Source of the DNA: Verrucomicrobiota bacterium
GTDB lineage: Bacteria; Verrucomicrobiota; Verrucomicrobiia; Opitutales; Opitutaceae
Length of the DNA: 64,000 bases
Direction of reading: 5' to 3'
NCBI GenBank assembly: GCA_016235555.1
Contig: JACRKC010000088.1
Coordinates: forward strand, 116,234 to 180,233
Shown here: positions 26,587 to 34,728 of the stretch, one piece after another
Layout of the letters: each line of letters begins with the position of its first letter
Numbering within the stretch: position 1 is the stretch's first letter
The notes under the pieces: model-generated
Seen by the model: the letters and a program-made list of their open reading frames with translations, nothing else
What the model was told of the DNA's origin: nothing
Database searches by the model: none
Program-made: the position numbers and the translations under genes

Positions 26587-27612
26587 ATGAGTGGTCCGAC
26601 CTTTTCCAAGCCCGTGGGCGAGATCGTTTCCACACTCACGGAGTTGTTCCTGCATCAGGGGCGAACGCAGCTGGTAGAGATTCTCGCGAATGCCCATGCG
26701 TATTTCGAGGAAACGAATTTCGACAACTGGAATGGGGGCACCTATACGTGGGCGCTGCGCCTGGAGGTTCCGGTGGCACTGTTTGCCGCCGTCGAGGGAC
26801 AGTTGGAGAAATTCGAAAAGGAGATTGGCGCCAAGCTCGGTTATTTCAGCCGTATTTTCCCGAACGATATTCTCGATGAGGTGACGATTTTACCCATCCT
26901 TCCGGGCGCAACGGCGCGGGGCCAGCGCATCGCGCCCTCTGAACTGGAGGTGAAACGATTGTGGCCGACGGGACGGCTGCGGCTTTTTCTCAGTCACGTT
27001 TCCAAGCACAAGGGGCCGGTTGCCAAATTGCGGGACGAGCTGGCGCTGCGAGGCGTCGCCGCATTCGTCGCCCATGACGACATTGAGCCCAGCTTGGAAT
27101 GGCAGGCCGAGATCGAACTCGCGCTGCGCTCGATGCACGCCTTGGCGGCGTGCCTCACCCCTGAGTTTCACGCCAGCCCGTGGACGGACCACGAAGTCGG
27201 CTGGGGACTGGGCCGTGGCGTGCCGGTTATCCCGGTGCGTGTCGGCGCCGATCCCTATGGGTTGGCCGGCAAGTTCCAGGCGGTTTCGGGGCAACTGGAG
27301 CAGCCTGCTCCGCTCGCGATTGGGATCGTGAACGCTCTGCTGTTGAGCCCGCAGACTCATGGAGAAATGCGGCGGGCCTTGGTCGCGGCGTTTACCGGCG
27401 CCGAATCCTACGTTATGGCGCAGGCGCTCACCCCAATCGTGCTGACCGTGGGCGATTTCACGGCGGAAGAAAAAGATGCCCTGCGCGTCGCGTGCACCTC
27501 CAACAGCAACGTGGCGAAGGCGCACTATGTCTCCGAGAAGATCTACAAGACTTTTGGGGCACCGCCGGCCGCCAAGTCGGCGGACGTCTTAGACGAAGAA
27601 GTGCCGTTCTAG
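26587..27612 (+). CDS. TIR-domain effector protein
   Basis: Protein of 341 residues. Residues 1-120 form an unrecognised alpha/beta region (FSKPVGEIVSTLTELFLHQG...). A TIR domain spans about 127-250: RLRLFLSHVSKHKGPVAKL, box-2-like GVAAFVAHDDIEPSLEWQ, then SPWTDHEVGWGLGRGVPVIP. The Glu of DHEVG sits where TIR NADases have their catalytic glutamate. The C-terminus has GDFTAEEKDALRVACTSNSN, similar to a small helical domain. Last gene of the GTPase operon, 69 bases after GAP1. The system would thus have two effectors that attack nucleotides, one fused to GAP1 and one separate. Confidence 0.85.
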   Translation: MSGPTFSKPVGEIVSTLTELFLHQGRTQLVEILANAHAYFEETNFDNWNGGTYTWALRLEVPVALFAAVEGQLEKFEKEIGAKLGYFSRIFPNDILDEVTILPILPGATARGQRIAPSELEVKRLWPTGRLRLFLSHVSKHKGPVAKLRDELALRGVAAFVAHDDIEPSLEWQAEIELALRSMHALAACLTPEFHASPWTDHEVGWGLGRGVPVIPVRVGADPYGLAGKFQAVSGQLEQPAPLAIGIVNALLLSPQTHGEMRRALVAAFTGAESYVMAQALTPIVLTVGDFTAEEKDALRVACTSNSNVAKAHYVSEKIYKTFGAPPAAKSADVLDEEVPF

Positions 27613-27861
27613 AGGGCCGACTTAACTCTGCTGCGCCGGCATTAGAGCTGCGCGCTTAACGATTTTACTGGGTCCCACCACAAATTTTCCGACGGCATCC
27701 AAAATGAAGATTCATCGCATCTTTGACCGCAAAATTTCGTCGCAGCGGCGATTCGGTTTCAGCCCTAAGTGAGGATATCGATGCAATAGTCGAGGGAACG
27801 GTGAGAACCAACGCTCCCTCTTTAGCCTCCCGATTTTGAAACGGTCAATCGTAGTCGGGTA

Positions 27862-28402
27862 ATGTTGGTAGTCGTGAAACCACATACGAAAAAAAAGTGC
27901 TTCGACTCCACGGTGCGCGAACTGCGGTGCGCCGTTTGTTCCTGAACCGCGTGCGGCCGGCCGGCAGAAATTTTGCTCCCGGCCGGCGTGCCGTGAAATC
28001 AGCCACGCCATCAGTCAGGAGCGGTGGCTCAAAAACAAGAAGGGCCGCGCCTACCACACCGGACCGGTGGCGGTGTCGCGCGTGCAGGACTGGCGAAAAG
28101 AGCATCCGCAGTATTGGCGCCGTGGCGCCAGCGCGGCCGCGGCGGTGGACCGAAGCCCGCGCGATCTGCTTACGGTGGTAGAAAAATTCTTCAGAAAAGA
28201 TTCCTGCGATGCGTTACAAGATTCCTGGCCACCGCAAGTCGTTGTTCTCGTTGGCCTGATCGCGTGGCTGCGGGGGGATGCGTTACAAGATACCATCGCG
28301 GCGGACATCGATGAAATCATGGTGGCGGGAAATGACCTGCTACTCGCCATGCCCGCTACGGCGCACAATCGAAATTCCCAGATTCTCACGAATGAGCCGT
28401 AG
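27862..28402 (+). pseudogene. Zinc-ribbon protein gene with a +1 frameshift in an A8 tract
   Basis: From 27914 a good protein frame runs to the stop at 28402: CANCGAPFVPEPR, then a second pair FCSRPACR, then WRKEHPQYWRR, DALQDSWPPQ and VLVGLIAWLRGDALQD. These phrases are typical of a small Cys4 protein found beside recombinases. The frame has no ATG, GTG or TTG start after the stop at 27875. An ATG at 27862 opens a matching N-terminus (MLVVVKPHT) one frame away. The two frames join if the eight A residues at 27889-27896 were seven. So the gene is broken, phase-variable, read by slippage, or miscalled at the homopolymer. It precedes the recombinase by 21 bases. Confidence 0.65.
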
Positions 28403-28423
28403 CGATTTCCGTTCCGCGTAGTC

Positions 28424-29989
28424 ATGGGAGGGCCGACGCAACTCCCGTTACCCTCCGCACCCGGGGCTTTGGTCCCGGCTGCGGCCTACGTCCGCATGTC
28501 TACGGAGCATCAGCAGTATTCCACGGAGAATCAGTTGGACCGGATCAAGGAATACGCCGCCCGCCGCGGAATGGAGATCGTGCGCGTGTTCGAAGACGCC
28601 GGCAAAAGCGGCCTGAACGTGCGCGGACGCGAGAGCCTGCAAAAAATGATCAAGGAGGTCGAATCCGGCCAAGCCGACTTCAAGTGCATCCTGGCCTACG
28701 ACGTCAGCCGCTGGGGTCGCTTTCAGGACGCCGACGAAAGCGGCTACTATGAATACATCTGCAAGCGCGCCGGCATCACGGTCCACTACTGCGCCGAACA
28801 ATTCGAAAACGACGGCAGTCCGACCTCGAACATTATCAAGAGTGTGAAACGCTCGATGGCCGGCGAATACAGCCGCGAGCTTTCGACGAAGGTTTTTCAG
28901 GGCGCGTGTCGTCTCATTCAGCTCGGATTCAAGCAGGGTGGTTCAGCCGGATACGGGTTGCGCCGGGTGCTCGTCGATCAGGCCGGCAAGCCCAAGGGCA
29001 CGTTGAAAGTCGGCGAACATAAAAGTCTCCAGACCGACCGGGTGGTGCTCATGCCCGGTCCGGAAGAGGAGCAGGCCATCGTCCGCGAAATCTACGCGGC
29101 GTTTCTCGACCACGGCAAACCCGAGCGGGAAATCGCCGCCGACCTCAACACTCGCAAGATCGTCACCGACCTCGGCCGGCCGTGGACTCGGGGCACCGTG
29201 CATCAGGTGCTCACGAATGAAAAATACATCGGCAACAACGTCTATCACCGGACCTCGTTCAAGTTGAAGCGGAAGCACGTCGAGAATCCACCGGAGATGT
29301 GGATCCGGGCGCAGGGCGCTTTCCCGAGCATCATCGACCCGCTGCTCTTCGCCAAGGTCCAGGAGATGATCCTCGCCCGCGCGAAACGCTACTCCGACGA
29401 CGATATGCTCCAACTCCTCAAAGGCCTGTGGACCCGCCACGGCCGTATTTCCGGGCTGCTCATCGACGAACAGGACGCGATGCCGTCGAGCGCCGCCTTT
29501 CGTCATCGTTTCGGAAGCTTGGTCCGGGCCTACCAACTCGTCGGCTACACGCCGCGCACCGATTACTCCTTCCTCGAAATCAACCGCTACCTCCGCGGTC
29601 GCCACCCGGAGATTGTGCAGGAAGTCATCACGCGTCTCACCGCCATAGGGGTTGCAGTTGAGCGCGACCCCGCCACCCAAATGTTGATCCTCGACCACGA
29701 ACTCACAGTGTCGCTCGTCCTTTCCCGTTGCCTCCGCACCGAAACCGGCTCGTCCCGTTGGATGCTCCGCTTTGAGGAAAGTCTCCGCCCCGACCTCACC
29801 ATCGCCGTCCGGATGGATGAAACCAATCAGGCGATCAAAGATTACTACCTGTTTCCGGCGCTCGACCTCGCGGACGCCCATCTACGCCTGTCCGAAAACA
29901 ACCATTCGCTCCTCGACGCCTATCGCTTCGACGACCTCGAATTCTTCTTTCACCTAGCCGAGCGGATTTCAGTGGAGGACGCCGCATGA
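28424..29989 (+). CDS. Large serine recombinase
   Basis: Site-specific recombinase of 521 residues. The resolvase catalytic domain lies at about 19-165 (AAYVRMSTEHQQYSTENQ, catalytic Ser26 expected, and the arginines of DVSRWGRFQD). A recombinase domain follows (about 180-300, with PWTRGTVHQVLTNEKYIGNN), then a long unannotated C-terminal region. The typical Cys-rich zinc-beta ribbon is not seen. It begins an ATGA-coupled trio with two ParB/RepB-like genes; such trios occur in mobile islands of many bacteria. The role could be excision/integration of a sub-element or of the island, or DNA inversion. It is distinct from the tyrosine integrase at the island's right end. Confidence 0.9.
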   Translation: MGGPTQLPLPSAPGALVPAAAYVRMSTEHQQYSTENQLDRIKEYAARRGMEIVRVFEDAGKSGLNVRGRESLQKMIKEVESGQADFKCILAYDVSRWGRFQDADESGYYEYICKRAGITVHYCAEQFENDGSPTSNIIKSVKRSMAGEYSRELSTKVFQGACRLIQLGFKQGGSAGYGLRRVLVDQAGKPKGTLKVGEHKSLQTDRVVLMPGPEEEQAIVREIYAAFLDHGKPEREIAADLNTRKIVTDLGRPWTRGTVHQVLTNEKYIGNNVYHRTSFKLKRKHVENPPEMWIRAQGAFPSIIDPLLFAKVQEMILARAKRYSDDDMLQLLKGLWTRHGRISGLLIDEQDAMPSSAAFRHRFGSLVRAYQLVGYTPRTDYSFLEINRYLRGRHPEIVQEVITRLTAIGVAVERDPATQMLILDHELTVSLVLSRCLRTETGSSRWMLRFEESLRPDLTIAVRMDETNQAIKDYYLFPALDLADAHLRLSENNHSLLDAYRFDDLEFFFHLAERISVEDAA

Positions 29990-30873
29990 CCGCCAGCGAC
30001 GAGAAACGTGTCCGCCTGATCCCCATCGACCGCATCCGCATCGTGAACCCGCGCGTGCGCGACAAGGTCAAGTTTGAGCGCGTCGTCGATAGCATCGCCA
30101 AACTCGGGCTCAAAAAACCCATCACCGTCACCGTCGGTAAGCCCGGTGACGATGGCGTCGAGTCCTTCGATCTGGTCTGCGGTCAGGGCCGGCTGGAGGC
30201 CTTCAAGTCGCTCGGTCAGAAGGAAATTCCCGCGCTGGTGCGCGGCCTCTCAAAAACTGATGGCCTGCTTGCCAGTCTGATCGAAAATATCGCCCGGCGC
30301 CGCGTGCGTTCCCTCGATCAAATTCAAATGATCCAGTGGATGAAGGATCAGGGGCACGGGCACGCGGACATCGCCCGAAAGACCGGGCTCGGTGAGGACT
30401 ACGTCCGGGACATCCTGAAGATGCTGACCAACGGCGAGGAGCGCCTGTTGGAGGCCGTTCTCCACGGCAACATCCCGGTAACGATCGCCGTCGGCATCTC
30501 CGGCGCCACCGACGACGAGTCTCAGCGCGTCCTGATGGAGGCCTACGAACGAAAGGACATGAACCAGAAGACGCTCACCGCCTTCAAACGGGTCCTCGAT
30601 CAACGCCGCTATTTCGGCCGCAAGTATGGTCCCCGCAGCCGCGAGTCCGCCCGGCGGACCAGCGCGGAAAGTCTGGTCCGGGCCTACCGGCTCGAAACCC
30701 AGCGCCAGAAACTAATGGTCCGAAAAGCCAAACTCTGCGAGGTGCGACTCCTCTCCACCGCCGCCGCCGTCAAGGTCCTCGTGGCCGACGAGGACTACAT
30801 TAATCTACTGCGCGCCGAGAAACTCGAGACCATGCCCAAATTTCTCGCCGACCGCGCGCGCCAAACCACATGA
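29986..30873 (+). CDS. ParB-like protein with plasmid-partition RepB C-terminal domain (first copy)
   Basis: DNA-binding protein of 295 residues. The ParB N-terminal domain is at about 5-95: RLIPIDRIRIVNPRVRDKV, then a GQGRLEAFKSLG nucleotide-binding motif in place of the classical GERR box, then LIENIARR. A helix-turn-helix is at about 118-145 (HADIARKTGLGEDYVRDIL). The C-terminal half resembles RepB partition proteins. It overlaps the recombinase by ATGA at 29986-29989 and the second ParB-like gene by ATGA at 30870-30873. In this trio the proteins may direct the recombinase or act in element maintenance. No cognate ParA lies next to it, although a ParA-like gene is found at 47365-48099. Confidence 0.85.
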   Translation: MTASDEKRVRLIPIDRIRIVNPRVRDKVKFERVVDSIAKLGLKKPITVTVGKPGDDGVESFDLVCGQGRLEAFKSLGQKEIPALVRGLSKTDGLLASLIENIARRRVRSLDQIQMIQWMKDQGHGHADIARKTGLGEDYVRDILKMLTNGEERLLEAVLHGNIPVTIAVGISGATDDESQRVLMEAYERKDMNQKTLTAFKRVLDQRRYFGRKYGPRSRESARRTSAESLVRAYRLETQRQKLMVRKAKLCEVRLLSTAAAVKVLVADEDYINLLRAEKLETMPKFLADRARQTT

Positions 30874-31745
30874 AATCCGTCCACGCGGCCTTCAATTTGG
30901 ATGGCGTCACGCTGCCGCTCGCGGCGATCCATCCGATCCGTCAGGTCAAACCGACCGACCATGCGTGGGGCAAATACCGCTCGATGCTCGCCTCGATCCG
31001 AGAGGTCGGCGTGATCGAACCGCTCATCGTGCATCCCCAGAAAGGGGCGCGTGGCAGCTACGTGCTCCTCGACGGCCACATGCGGCTCAAGGCCCTCGGC
31101 GAACTCGGTCGCACCGAGGTTTTCTGCCTCGTGGCCAACGACGACGACGCCTTCACCTACAACGACAAGGTCAACCGTCTCTCTCTGATTCAGGAACACG
31201 CGATGATCCTCCGCGCCGTAGATCACGGCGTGACGCCGGAGCAAATCGCGAAAGCCCTCGACCTCGACGTCAGCAAGATCAAGGCGAGCCTCAATCTTCT
31301 CGACGGCATCCACGCCGACGCGGTCGAGCTGCTCAAAGACAAGCCCATCACTGCCTCTGCGCTCCGTTTTTTTCGGAAGGTGAAACCAACGCGCCAAATC
31401 GACATGGCGCAGTTGATGGTCTCCGGCGGCAACTACACCCGGGCCTACGCCGAAGCCCTCATCATCGGCACTCCTACCGATCAACTTCTCCACGGCAGCA
31501 AATCGAAAAAGGACCACGGGCTCTCCGAGGAGGAGATTGCGCGCATGCAGAAGGAAATGGAGGCGCTCGAACGGGACTACCGTCTCCTGCAGGACAATTT
31601 TGGCGAAAACTCTCTCCACCTGAACGCTACCCAGCGCTACGTGAAGCGCCTTCTCGAAAACACCAAGGTGAAGCGGTTCATCGGCAACCGCTACCCGGAG
31701 ATCCTCGAGGAATTCCAGGAACTCACTGCCCTCGAAACCTTGTAG
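30870..31745 (+). CDS. ParB/RepB-like partition protein (second copy)
   Basis: Protein of 291 residues, sharing the layout of its neighbour but diverged. The ParB-type domain is at about 15-100 with DGHMRLKALGELG as the nucleotide-binding box, followed by LSLIQEHAMILRA and a helix-turn-helix around 125-150 (TPEQIAKALDLDVSKIKASL). The C-terminal RepB region ends in a charged helix (EEEIARMQKEMEALERDYRL). Start chosen at the ATGA overlap with the preceding gene. The pair probably arose by an old duplication and may form a heteromer; that is inference. Confidence 0.85.
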   Translation: MKSVHAAFNLDGVTLPLAAIHPIRQVKPTDHAWGKYRSMLASIREVGVIEPLIVHPQKGARGSYVLLDGHMRLKALGELGRTEVFCLVANDDDAFTYNDKVNRLSLIQEHAMILRAVDHGVTPEQIAKALDLDVSKIKASLNLLDGIHADAVELLKDKPITASALRFFRKVKPTRQIDMAQLMVSGGNYTRAYAEALIIGTPTDQLLHGSKSKKDHGLSEEEIARMQKEMEALERDYRLLQDNFGENSLHLNATQRYVKRLLENTKVKRFIGNRYPEILEEFQELTALETL

Positions 31746-32254
31746 TCCGCTTTCCAGACTTTCAGTTCAACGGGCTGGCACCCACACGCCGCAACGTCCA
31801 AAGCCGCTAGAGGCGAATACGGGCATGAGACCGAGAGGTCTGGTGAAATTTGTTCTTTTTGGCTCCACCGATGTGGTGACGCCAACGGGCTCAGGTTTCT
31901 CGGCCCCGGAGGCGCAGGCAAGGAGGAACGCCGCAGGCGTAGTGTCCTTGCCGGCGCCGCAGGGGCGCACGATCGAAACTAGGCTGCGGCGAACGAAACG
32001 CACGCCAGCTCGCACCGCCCCGAAAGCCCTCTCTGCCACCGCCACCCCTCGCCGGCCAGCACCACCCCGCCGCAAGCCAATATCAGCTCCGGCTCTGGGC
32101 TTCTCCTGCTGATTTATCGAACCGTGGCGCCCCTGCCGTGAAAGGGTGCAACTATTGAAGACTTCCAAGCGTGGGACGCAGTGATCAAATTAACGAATGT
32201 CACCGGCGGCGTTCGAGTGACGTAAATTAGTAGTCCAATGCTATCCTCCCGCGA
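31746..32254. other. Non-coding gap of 509 bp with a dispersed repeat
   Basis: The gap lies between the convergent ParB-like and ASCH genes. It holds one copy of a repeat (31908-32086) whose second copy is at 57765-57946. Short open frames here are repeat readings and were not accepted as genes. Confidence 0.65.
31908..32086. repeat. Dispersed intergenic repeat, copy A
   Basis: About 80 bases at the left are nearly identical to copy B at 57765. They contain a hairpin of the form GCAAGGA...ACGCC-GCA-GGCGT...TCCTTGC. The right part is more diverged but ends alike (CCCGCCGCAAGCC against CCCGCCGCAAACC). Both copies are intergenic, one in each putative island. Confidence 0.75.
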
Positions 32255-32683
32255 TCATGCGGTGAACTTGGGCCGGAAGAATCCAAGTGCTCCTTTGCAC
32301 GGGCGAAAAGCCAAGGGGCGCGCATTGGCCAAGACCCAGCCCCAGCTTGCTGGGTCTTTCCAATCCGAGCCGTGGTGGCGTTCGCAGGCGACGATTTCAG
32401 CAACGCCGACGATGCCCCCGGTTTTAAAAGACTCGGGTAGCTCGATGCCGGCACGGGCGCCAAGTTCATCTAAGGAGTCCGTGAAAAGCAGCCCTTCGCT
32501 CAACGAGGCGTGGATCAGCACATGCCCTCGGTAGTTAGTGCGGCGCGACCGATTTTCGATGTCTTTGATTCTGTTCACCACCAACCAAGCGTAGGGCTGC
32601 CGGATGGCGAGCGCAGGGAGGCTTTGGAGCGCGGGCGTCCATCGTGCAGACGCGGGAAGTTCAGTGCTGGTCTGGCTGGGCAT
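32255..32683 (-). CDS. ASCH-domain protein
   Basis: Small protein of 142 residues. The ASCH fold (PUA-like, RNA- or modified-base-binding) is recognisable from ALAIRQPYAWLVVNRIKDIE, then GHVLIHASLSE and the later VGVAEIVACERH. A catalytic role is possible because some ASCH proteins are RNases or deacylases, but none of their defining residues can be assigned here. It is the last gene of a five-gene minus-strand operon and starts 8 bases after the GNAT-PIN gene ends. Start at the ATG at 32683; the ASCH body begins near residue 25. Confidence 0.8.
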   Translation of the reverse strand: MPSQTSTELPASARWTPALQSLPALAIRQPYAWLVVNRIKDIENRSRRTNYRGHVLIHASLSEGLLFTDSLDELGARAGIELPESFKTGGIVGVAEIVACERHHGSDWKDPASWGWVLANARPLAFRPCKGALGFFRPKFTA

Positions 32684-32691
32684 GTATGTAG

Positions 32692-34728
32692 TCAGGGCAG
32701 GACGGGCAGTTTCATGCCCCGGCGGTAGATTTCGGCGAAAGCGGTCTCCGGCACTTTGACCGGAGAGGTGAAGTTATTCAGGACGCCCAGGGCTTTGGCT
32801 TCAGCACCGGGGAACGAATAACCGAAAAGCTCGGTGTCGGCGAAACGCAGGGCGAGGATCTCTTTCGTCGGGTCGTCGCCAGCTATTGCGAGGATGTCGC
32901 GCCATTCAAAAACACCGAGGCGGCGAAACTCGTTGAACAAAACCTTGGCCGGCCCTCGACGAACTTCCAGCAAACGAGAGCACGCCCGGATGGATTGCGA
33001 GCCGGGTTGGTGCGCGTCTTTGGAGACATACCAGAGCAAGCGTCCGGTCGCGTCTTCCATGCCCGACTGAATCGCCGCGCTGTAATAGACGTTTTCCCGG
33101 CTGAGGATGAGTTCGCGTTTTGGACGAAAGAGTTGCTCGTCGGCAAACGTGGTCTCGAAGAGAGCGGTCGCCCATGTGGCGCGGATGGGAACGGCCCACG
33201 TTTCCATACCTGCGCCAAGGATTTTGGCGGGCCAAAACCGGGCTTCGATTTCCGTTCGTGGAACGCTGTCCGGGATTGCGGGCTGGCCCATGGATTTGAG
33301 CGCCGCTGCCAGTGCGAAGGCATCGCCGAGAAATCGCAGGGTGATTTTCTCCCAGCCATCGGCACCAATGCGGAATCCCAGCTCATGCAGGATGGACTGC
33401 ACTTCCTCTGACAGCAGTGAATCTCGAACAACGATTGGCCCGCCGCCGAGTTTCGCGGTGTCGGCGGTGATCTGGAGAAGGGCGTGGCGTAGCGCCGTGG
33501 CCGCCAAGGCAGTGCGGATGCAACGGAGGACGGGGATTTCGCAGCGGGTAGCGGTTTGCCGGTGCGCGATCAAGAAAAGCGGTGCACCGTCGCCCTGCGC
33601 CGCAATAACCGCAGTATCCCTATTGCAAAGAAGAGCGCCGAGTTTCGCGGCAAATTGAGCGCGCGTTTCACGTAGCGAGGGCACATGAAGTTTCTCGGCC
33701 AGCCCGTCCAACTCCTCCGGCCGGGGGCGGGCTTTCTGGATATCGGTGCTGGCGAAGCGGGCGGGCTGATAGAGGGCGGCTTGCTCGGCCTCGTTGAGCC
33801 GCGAGATCAAATCCACCGGCTCCATGACTTGCAGTCCGTAGCGCTCGCCGATTTCGGCGGCGTAACTCAGAATTTCTTTGTCGCGGGTCAAGAGGACGTC
33901 CGCTTCGGCTGACGCGCTCAGAGCAACGTGACGCATGTCGGAAGCCTGCTGCTGGGTTGGAGCGGCATGTCCGAAAACGACTTTTAGCTCCGCGTAGATT
34001 TCGTCTGTGCGACTCGTCGACGACGAGAGGAGGCGGTAGCGTTGAGCATGGCGCATCAATGCCTCCCGTGGGAGGGGCAGCGGGATTCGATTCAGCTCCA
34101 CCAGCAGCTCTTGGACGGCGCAAAGCTCGATGTGCGCGGCCAGCCAATCAGCAGCGAGATACTGGGCCTGCTCATTGCGTTTTTCGGTGGTATCGTGAAG
34201 ATCGCGAAAGACGTTGCACTCGATGACTACTGCCAGGCGCTGTTCGGATGTGTCTTGCTGAGAGAATAAATCGGCGGCTGGCAGAGCGTGCCACCACAGG
34301 GTGAGTTCAGCACCATCGATTCCCCGGCCCGGCTTGTTTTTGACAGGCACGAAACCAAGCTTAGGCCACAGGTCGGTTGCGGGGTAGTCGCGGCGGCAGT
34401 GCAGGCCGATGCCGCACAAGTCACGCTCTTGGGCGTGGGTTTTTAGAGCCGCGAAAAGTTTTTTAGCCACGCCGGCGCCGCGATGGCTTTCCGCGACGCA
34501 GAGGTGCGCGATCATGGCGCGGCCTTTGGAAACGCGGAAAGCGCAGTAGCCGGCAAGCTCGGTGTCGCCGAACGATGCCGCCAGCAAGTGCCCACGAGCG
34601 GCGTGATCTTCAAATGCCCCGTCGGGGAAAAAGCCAAGGGTTCCGCTGTGTTTGCGCCCGAGCAATTTTACGGCAGGCAGCAAAGGGCTTGTTAGGCCGA
34701 TGGCTGAAACACACAGCGAGGAAGTCAT
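32692..34728 (-). CDS. GNAT acetyltransferase - PIN domain - C-terminal PUA/EVE-like fusion
   Basis: Protein of 678 residues with at least three parts. Residues about 30-150: a GNAT fold with the acetyl-CoA loop SHRGAGVAKKLF and a C-terminal KLGFVPV strand. Residues about 164-310: a PIN-like nuclease domain starting LAVVIECNVFRDL, with SASAEADVLLTRDKEIL near 271-287 giving Asp277 and Asp283. The first PIN acid is Glu170 instead of the usual Asp. From about 490: a region (PAKILGAGMETWAVPIRATW, then LLEVRRGPAKVLFNEFRRLG) resembling a base-reading PUA/EVE module. The gene overlaps the HNH gene upstream by ATGA (34725-34728) and is followed by a separate ASCH gene. A toxin-like or defence role is inferred from the operon. 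Confidence 0.75.
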   Translation of the reverse strand: MTSSLCVSAIGLTSPLLPAVKLLGRKHSGTLGFFPDGAFEDHAARGHLLAASFGDTELAGYCAFRVSKGRAMIAHLCVAESHRGAGVAKKLFAALKTHAQERDLCGIGLHCRRDYPATDLWPKLGFVPVKNKPGRGIDGAELTLWWHALPAADLFSQQDTSEQRLAVVIECNVFRDLHDTTEKRNEQAQYLAADWLAAHIELCAVQELLVELNRIPLPLPREALMRHAQRYRLLSSSTSRTDEIYAELKVVFGHAAPTQQQASDMRHVALSASAEADVLLTRDKEILSYAAEIGERYGLQVMEPVDLISRLNEAEQAALYQPARFASTDIQKARPRPEELDGLAEKLHVPSLRETRAQFAAKLGALLCNRDTAVIAAQGDGAPLFLIAHRQTATRCEIPVLRCIRTALAATALRHALLQITADTAKLGGGPIVVRDSLLSEEVQSILHELGFRIGADGWEKITLRFLGDAFALAAALKSMGQPAIPDSVPRTEIEARFWPAKILGAGMETWAVPIRATWATALFETTFADEQLFRPKRELILSRENVYYSAAIQSGMEDATGRLLWYVSKDAHQPGSQSIRACSRLLEVRRGPAKVLFNEFRRLGVFEWRDILAIAGDDPTKEILALRFADTELFGYSFPGAEAKALGVLNNFTSPVKVPETAFAEIYRRGMKLPVLP

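Noticed and set aside
31908..32086. Integron attC site
   Set aside because: The hairpin repeat lacks the GTTRRRY core and its complementary partner. No integron integrase is seen.
31767..32168. Minus-strand open frame with GKDTTPAAFLLAC
   Set aside because: The same peptide recurs in a frame at 57679-57981 only because both cover the dispersed repeat. Neither has a plausible start context or a protein-like remainder.
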